Assembly (NCBI GenBank): GCA_003586115.2
Contig: QVOM02000112.1
Coordinates: forward strand, 46,368,743-46,432,742
DNA: 64,000 bases
Direction of reading: 5' to 3'
Source of the DNA: Salvator merianae
Taxonomy: Eukaryota; Chordata; Lepidosauria; Squamata; Teiidae
The notes under the pieces: model-generated
Seen by the model: the letters and a program-made list of their open reading frames with translations, nothing else
Database searches by the model: none
What the model was told of the DNA's origin: nothing
Program-made: the position numbers and the translations under genes
Shown: positions 58,100-64,000 of the stretch, in pieces
Numbering within the stretch: position 1 is the stretch's first letter
Layout of the letters: each line of letters starts with the position of its first letter

Positions 58100-58180
58100 G
58101 GGAGGGCTTCTTAGTTTTAACAAAGGGTTAGATAGATTCATAGAGGACAGGCTCATCTTTCAGCTAATTATGCTGTAGCC
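58100..58180 (+). mobile_element. CR1/L3-type LINE, short ORF-end fragment
   Basis: The plus strand reads SFNKGLDRFIEDRLI (about 58113-58157), the C-terminal motif seen at 576-330 as SFKKGLDKFMEDR. Flanking sequence is not assignable. Confidence 0.6.
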
Positions 58181-58399
58181 ACCTGGAAGAGAAAGAGAAG
58201 GGCAAAAGAGGGGAGTGGAACATCCTTTAACCTCTTTAACCTTCCATTTTGGATCATCTCTCAAGTGAGGCAAATGCAGAATACTTGTGGGCATCTCCTC
58301 CCGGATGTTCTTGCACTGATCCTGGAAGGCCGCTGCTTGCTTCTCCAGTGTAACTGTAGCCTGAGTGGGCCTGTCATCACCTATGTTGCCTGGCAGTAG

Positions 58400-58512
58400 G
58401 TCTCTAGGGCTCATGAAGAAAATTTGTCACAGCCCTTGTGAGAGATAGGACTGAACTTTGGACCCTCTCCAGGCAAAGTAGGTGCTCTGTCGCTAAGCCA
58501 GGGCCTTTTCCT
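58400..58512 (-). mobile_element. tRNA-SINE remnant, antisense
   Basis: GGACTGAACTTTGGACCCTC, then GTGCTCTGTCGCTAAGCCA, is the reverse of a tRNA-like head (anticodon-arm to A-box region). No body or tail is recognised. Confidence 0.5.
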
Positions 58513-59310
58513 TATATTGCAGTCCCCGTCAGTCGCTTAGCAGATTGCTGAGGTGATATTGCTGACTCTTTTCTCATTTTCTAAAAAGGTGCCTGCTGTG
58601 CTGCCAGGAAGTAGCTGCACCAACTGCTGACTTCAGCTCATTACGGACTATTCTGTCTCCTCGTAGTGTTCACAGGACACTTTACGACAGGCGTAGGATT
58701 GAGAAGGAGGCCCTCACCATGACGATTAAATGATCAGGGTGCTCGAAGTGGCCTGTGAGATGGTTAGATCTGTTTTCTCCAGATAGTTTCCTGTGCTCTT
58801 GCAAACTGCATGAAGATTCAGGCAACAGTGATTGTATTACTGCAGCGCAAGAAGCATTGTTGTGATGACTGTTTGTCAATTTGACATGTGTCTTATCTTT
58901 CCATGATCTGGTCCTTTGTGGATACTGACCAATAAAGACCATGGCTTTGGCGCATGCATTGTTTACTTGATTCCATTTATTTGTGTCAGAATCATTTTCC
59001 TACATTCTTGTCTCTTGTTTCCTTCCTTTTGAAATGAGAAAAATAATGAGGGAGAGGGGCTTTTCCACAGTTTCCCCTTGCTTTTGGAACATTCTTTCCC
59101 CTGAAGCTTGACTAACACCGATTTCATCAGTTTTTTGGCACCAGAAAAAAATCCATCTGCTTTCCCAGGTTTTAAGGATTAGTTCCTTACTCCCTGCAGA
59201 GGCATGTTTGTGGGAAGTCAGCTATGATCGATGCTATTAAATTAATATTATTAACTGGTCATGCATTTGATGGTTTTATTTGTTTGTTTATTTAATTTGT
59301 ATGTCCCTAA
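58513..59310. other. Unassigned sequence
   Basis: Nothing recognised. Confidence 0.4.
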
Positions 59311-59540
59311 GACTGCATTCACATACAGTAAAAACAACAACACAAAACACCTCCAAGACATCCTAGAGATGGTTTGCAGGTAGAATTGTTCACACACCAG
59401 CCTGCCCCTCCCACCTCTCATGAACGTTCTAGGCTAGAAAGGTGGATTAGAGGTGAGATAAGAACACAAATGCCACACGCTACCATCCCTAAAGTGCTTT
59501 TGAAACTTTTTAATTTGTTTTTGCTGTTGACGGTATGATC
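59311..59540 (+). mobile_element. Family F MITE, copy 3
   Basis: It starts GACTGCATTCACATACAGTA; the core is GAATTGTTCACACACCAGCC, GTTCTAGGCTAGAAAGGTGG and GAGGTGAGATAAGAACACA. The right end (AAGTGCTTTTGAAAC..) matches the reverse of 45905-45935 but the terminus itself is eroded. Confidence 0.65.
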
Positions 59541-59927
59541 TGGCTTCACTGGGACTCAGTACAGGAATGTGACTGAAGGGCTCAGGGGCAGTACTCTAAG
59601 AGGGCAGAGGCAGAATGGAAAGTAGTTTTCAGGAGATGATAGAAAGCAGGAGGAGGAGGAGGGAGAGGGCAGTGCTTTTTGTGAGATTGCTACCTGATGG
59701 GACGGATTTGTTCCTCAGAATAACATGTTGTGTTTTAATTGGCATCTTGAGTTGCCAGAGAGAAAAGCTGGAGAGAAAAAGAATGGCTGACTGATACAGA
59801 AGTGGGTGTTCCTTCTGATTGATCTAGATGCAGGATCTCCTCTCCACCTGAGTGTAGAGTGGTGTTTTGGATGCAACCTGAGACTCCCTTGCATGTCATA
59901 TGTAAGCTGTTCTACCACACAAGGGGT
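59541..59927. other. Unassigned, with a tRNA-like remnant at the end
   Basis: GGATGCAACCTGAGACTCCC near 59869, then AAGCTGTTCTACCAC, looks like a worn antisense tRNA head. It is cut by the MITE at 59928. The rest is unassigned. Confidence 0.35.
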
Positions 59928-60310
59928 CTTTTTGCACTTTCCACCTCAGAATGGTATAATTATCCCATTCTAAGGTGGAACAGTCCTCGCGGTGCAGTGA
60001 CTGTCTGCACTACGAGGGCTGGAACAGCCCAGAAATGAACTTCTAGCACTCAGAGTGCAAATGCTGGCCACCCGCTCACCATGACAGGAGTTGTGGAAAC
60101 ATCCAGCTGCTGCCATGGCAACTAGGGACATGGCACACTAGTGCACAGCCACATTGTGGCCTGCAGCATTCACACCCAGAAGTAGGTGCAAAGGCTGTGT
60201 AGTAGGAACAGTCTAGCTGCTCCCGGTACAGTGGTAGACAATATTTTAGTTGTCCACAGCTAGTAGCAATTGCTTTCGATTGCTAGGGCCTTCACAAAAT
60301 GTGGCAAAAT
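59928..60310 (-). mobile_element. Family A MITE, right end eroded
   Basis: It starts GGGGTCTTTTTGCACTTTCC (59925-59944 region), then CATTCTAAGGTGGAACAG, CTGCTGCCATGGCAACTAGG and GAACAGTCTAGCTGCTCC, as in the other minus-strand copies. The final terminal repeat is not readable. Confidence 0.65.
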
Positions 60311-61123
60311 GAGACATTCTTCTGGCATTCCCAATATAGTGCTGCTTTAAGAGTCCAAAAGTCCGTAATATCACCATTAAGGGCAACACAGCAATGATGT
60401 TAGGTTTTCCATAACAGTGATGTTTACCTTCATGTCTGTAAACAATTTTTGGAATCAACTCTCTTGGGGATACCAGAAACCAGCCATGTATGTGGAAAAA
60501 AAAACTCCAAAAGAAGGTGGTGGGTGCTTGCCTGGCTTTTGGTAGCCTTCAGGGGAGCCTGTCCTGAAACCTGCTTGCCAAATGTGAAGGGCTGGTGAGG
60601 GCTGGCAAGAGGCAATTGTGGGATCTTGTTTAAATCCTGCATTGCCTCTAGCCTTCTGGAGTCAGTCTGGAGTGGTTTAAGAAAAAGCTAGGAGATCATA
60701 AAACGCCATCTGATGTATCTGATTCCTGTCTGCTGTTAGTGAAAAGCCTGCAGGGTTTGAATCTTAGGAGCTATCTGGATATAGAATCTAGTTTTGATGA
60801 GTCATGCAGAAGACAAATAGTGCTGAAACTCCCACATCCTCCTTCTGAATCCTGTGCCTAATGCAGAAAGCCTATGGAAGGAACAGTGGCAGCAGTAGCT
60901 GCTGCTGCTGCTGTCACTTTTGTCTAAGGCTGCCCTTGAAAGGTCTTCTGGTCCCTCTTAGATTATTCTGGGCCATTACCCTGGTAAAACTCTGTGTTCT
61001 TTCTGCTCAGCGAGCTACATTGATGCTGCAGAACATCAGCTCACTCTTTTTCTCTTTGTGTGCATGAAAAAAGTGCTTCTCAGCAGAACAAGATGGTTTG
61101 AATCCTTCCCTATAACACTGGCA
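60311..61123. other. Unassigned sequence
   Basis: Only a short CTG run at 60896-60912 stands out. Confidence 0.4.
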
Positions 61124-61320
61124 TAGAACATAAGAGTAGCCGTCTGGATCGGGCTACAATCCATCTAGTCCAGCATTCTGTTTCACGCAGTGGCCACCAA
61201 TTGCTTCTGGGCATTTTCAAGAAGAAAATAAAGGCAAAACCTTTTCTTGCTCTCAATTCGCTGCAAATGGCCTTTGGAGGCTTCCTGGAAGTAACCGCGT
61301 TGTTACTGACTGTACTTCTG
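61124..61320 (-). mobile_element. CR1/L3-type LINE, 3' end
   Basis: ATAAGAGTAGCCGTCTGGATC, CCATCTAGTCCAGCATTCTG and CAAATGGCCTTTGGAGGCTT match the 3' end at 144-290. The ORF part is missing. Confidence 0.75.
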
Positions 61321-61929
61321 GTGTTGATAGTCTGTCGACAGGATTGCCATTTAGAAGACAAGACAGAGTTCTTAAATCCATCATAGCTAGACAGAAAGAA
61401 TAATTTCATCAGTTGTACTTCATGCTGCAGGAACTGCTACTCAAATTTCCTGTCTGGTACAACTATTAAAGGGACATAAGTCATGGCCTCTTCTCTGTAT
61501 GGCAACCATATTTGTAGATACTATGTCATTCTGCACATGCTATGTGTGTAGCAATGCAAAAGTTGTGTGAAGGGTAATCTGTTTCATCAGGTGTTGATGT
61601 CTTGTTATGCAGCATATCAGAAAATCATATACTGCTGAAGCAGAGAGAAGGATGCTGGTGAAATAAATTATCATTAAGGGTAAATGGGCTTGATTTAGGC
61701 TCCAGAGAATAGCTTAGCTGTATGAAGGTTGTGATCAGATACACATAAAAAGTCACCCCCTGGAAAAACTGGAGCTGGGGATGCCAGATATTTTACCCCT
61801 GCGTGTGTCTTACTGCATCCTGAAGCCTGAGAAAGATTGACCGTTCCTCATATTGGGAATAATAAGATTGAAGGTGACTCTTTTTTTCAGTTGCATTGGA
61901 TGGGGAGCTTTATAAGCACTGAAGAGGGA
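61321..61929. other. Unassigned sequence
   Basis: Nothing recognised. Confidence 0.4.
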
Positions 61930-62150
61930 AAGCTAAATGTTTATTTTTTTTTTATTTTAAGAGATATAAAAGTTATATTATTCCCAACAGGGTACATTCA
62001 TACATTATTCTATATTCATTACATGTTGACTTCCTCCTTCAAAAATTTCTTCTAGATTTCCTGTTTCTTGCCTTGTCTGGTTTCTCAGTTCCTTTCTTCT
62101 TCTGACCTGTCTTCTTTCCTTTTTCCTTGTCAAATCAAGCAATAACAAGT

Positions 62151-62977
62151 TCACTCTCTAATTCTTATAGAGGGTTTCCAGTTTTTAACAAACTTATCCA
62201 CCATCTTAACTCTCAATGAATTGGTCAATTTGTCCATCTCAGCAAGATCCATCATTTTAATCAACAAATCATCTACTGTAGGCATTTTATTCCCTTTCCA
62301 TTTTTGCACATAAACCATTCTGGCTACAATCACCATATTTTGAATTAAAACGGTAACATTATTAAAATTATCCTCTACTATACCTGATAGAAAAATTCTG
62401 GTTTAAAAGGAATATTAATCTTTAAGATCTTCTGCATAACTGTGAATATTTGCACCTAATTTTTTTTGCGTTTGAACAGGTCCACCACATATGATAAAAA
62501 GTACCTTCTTGAATTTTACATTTCCAACGACTACTTGACAAACCTTGATACATTTTTTTATATTTTATAAGGTGTTAAGTGCCACCTATACATCATCTTA
62601 TCTGTATATTATAATTGAAAGTCCTAGCCCACGTTATCATACATTCCTTAGCTTGCTCTTGTTCCAGTTTGTTCTTCGACAGTAATTTATACATCACATC
62701 TATGCCTCTTTCTTCCTTTTTAAGTTCTTCTTCCCATTTTTGTCTTTCTGTTTCAAAATTCAGCCTTCTTTTATCTTCTCTGAACACATCCAAAAATTGT
62801 GCATACATAAACCATTGTACCTCCAAACCTTCCTGGTTTAATTGATTCCTTGTTTTTAAAGTAAATTCATTTGTTACAACATTTCTAGTCAGTAGTTCCT
62901 CATATTTAATCCATTTTTCTCCTCTCCCAGGTTATTTAACTAAGCCCTCATGAGGTGAGACCCACAATGGTATTTTT

Positions 62978-63015
<38 letters not shown>

Positions 63016-63666
63016 CTACTTTTATATTTGTTCCAAATTTTCCATAAGGCAGCGTTCACTTTTACCTTGTAATACCGTAAGTAGCCATGCCAACCATATC
63101 TTAAATCATGACCCTCCAATTGCAACAATCTTTTATCTCTTAACCAAAACCATTTTGCAATCCAGTTTAAACAACAGGCAGCATGATATAATTTTAAATT
63201 TGGAAGTCTCAAGCCTCCTCTTTTCTTTTGAATCGTGTATCAATTTAAATAGTATTCTTGACTTCTTGCCTTGCCAGATACATCTCATCAAATCTTTTTG
63301 CCATTGCTTAAAAACCACATCATTAATTATTACCAGTAAGGATTAGAACAAAAACATTCTTGTCAATACATTCATTTTTATAACTCAAATTCTACCCAAT
63401 AGTGATAAACCCAATTTAGACCGCCTCTCCAAATCTTGCTTAATCTCCAACCAAAGTTTCACATGGTTATTCTGGTATAGTGCCAAATTTCATTTGATCA
63501 AGAATACACCTAAATATTTAACCTTCTTTTCTATATTAAATCTGGATTTCCTTCTAAGGTCTTCTTGCTTCCTTGGTCCCATGTTCTTTACCAGGGTTTT
63601 AGTCTTTTTCTCATTAATTTTCAAACCTGCCACTTTTCCATACATTTTTATCAAGAGCTCCTTGAT
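62151..63666 (-). pseudogene. Broken L1 ORF2 C-terminal region
   Basis: The L1 ORF2 tail is spread over frames at 63318-63133, 63212-62940, 62826-62593 and 62336-62151, with frameshifts and stops between them. The middle frame runs into an AT microsatellite (62979-63013) read as a run of IY dipeptides. No endonuclease or RT active site remains, so the copy is dead. Confidence 0.82.
62979..63013. repeat. (AT)n microsatellite in the L1
   Basis: About 17 AT units inside the former coding region of the L1 ORF2. Confidence 0.95.
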
Positions 63667-64000
63667 TCATTTGGTTCCAGTTGACATTGTCTATCTGGAC
63701 TTTCAGAAGGCTTTTGACAAAGTTTCTCAGCAAAGACTCCTGAATAAACTCAGCAGTCACGGAATAAGAGGACAGGTCCTGTCCTGGATTGGTAACTGGC
63801 TTAAGGACAGGAAACAGAGAGTAGGAATAAATGGTTAGTTCTCAAAGTGGAAAGAGGTGAAAAGTGGGGTCCCACAAGGTTCAGTACTAGGACTCCTGCT
63901 TTTTAATTTCTTCATAACTGATCTAGGCACAGGGGTAAGTAGTGAGTTAGCAAGGTTTGCTGATGACACTAAATTGTTCAGAGTAGTAAAAACTGAGAGT
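63667..64000 (+). mobile_element. CR1/L3-type LINE, RT, runs off the window
   Basis: The plus strand reads PVDIVYLDFQKAFDKVSQQR, SWIGNWLKDRKQRVGING, then a stop (CAG to TAG at about 63833), [10 protein letters not shown] and [17 protein letters not shown] up to the window end. The catalytic FADD is intact at 63956-63967. The copy is 5'-truncated inside the RT, right against the L1. Of the three RT copies this is the best preserved. Confidence 0.88.

Larger units (their letters stand above)
61930..63666 (-). mobile_element. L1 LINE, 5'-truncated, 3' part of ORF2
   Basis: The plus-strand T-rich run at 61936-61958 is the reversed poly-A end. Reversed, the element holds the region after the RT catalytic site (from about 63660), the thumb (KTLVKNMGPRKQ..), the WQKDLMRCIWQGKK block (about 63305-63264) and the LRDKRLLQLEGHDLRYGWHG block (about 63141-63082), to the ORF end KNWKPSIRIRE at 62151. 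The RT core with its catalytic motif and everything upstream is lost. Confidence 0.88.

Overview
The window looks like vertebrate nuclear DNA and most probably comes from a squamate reptile (lizard, gecko or snake). It is AT-leaning and has no dense reading frames, no operons and no recognisable host exon. It carries the repeat mixture expected of squamates: CR1/L3-type, L2-type, BovB (RTE) and L1 LINE pieces, tRNA-derived SINEs (one with an L2-like 3' tail), and many short non-autonomous DNA transposons. The assignment is by recognition of family features only; no database search was possible. I see no intact protein-coding gene, rRNA, tRNA gene, CRISPR array or viral element. The stretch is best read as intergenic or intronic. 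Layout: 1-2.5 kb is a long, decayed CR1/L3 LINE on the minus strand. 4.5-5.2 kb has an L2 3' end followed by a tRNA-SINE with an L2-like tail. 7.6-9.1 kb has a MITE and an antisense L2 piece. 9-13 kb is unassigned. 13.2 kb has a BovB 3' end. 15.6-15.9 kb has a tandem repeat with a period of exactly 200 bp. 17.3 kb has an L2 piece. 23.3-24.9 kb has a CR1 reverse transcriptase fragment, then an antisense L2 split by a CpG-rich MITE. 28-33.8 kb is a dense MITE cluster, including one inserted in a BovB with a perfect 8-bp target duplication. 35.7-36.7 kb and 42.0-43.3 kb hold two inverted copies of a TIR-bounded element of 1.0-1.2 kb with a promoter-like core. 38 kb has an L2 ORF end and a GGAA microsatellite. 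45-60 kb has scattered MITEs, palindromes and SINE remnants. 61.9-63.7 kb is a 5'-truncated L1 on the minus strand, which abuts a 5'-truncated plus-strand CR1 that runs out of the window. Several short element families share a terminal motif close to GGCCYTTTYNGCACTT; the one clean target duplication among them is 8 bp, which is the hAT signature. A second, unrelated GC-rich MITE at 55 kb also has a perfect 8-bp duplication. The LINE pieces would have supplied retrotransposition enzymes in the past, but all copies here are broken and nothing in the window appears able to move by itself. The most unusual objects are the inverted pair of CpG-rich TIR elements with CCAAT, CRE and GC-box motifs, the near-perfect palindromic hairpins, the 200-bp repeat, and a pair of adjacent 16-bp palindromes that differ only by symmetric CpG decay.
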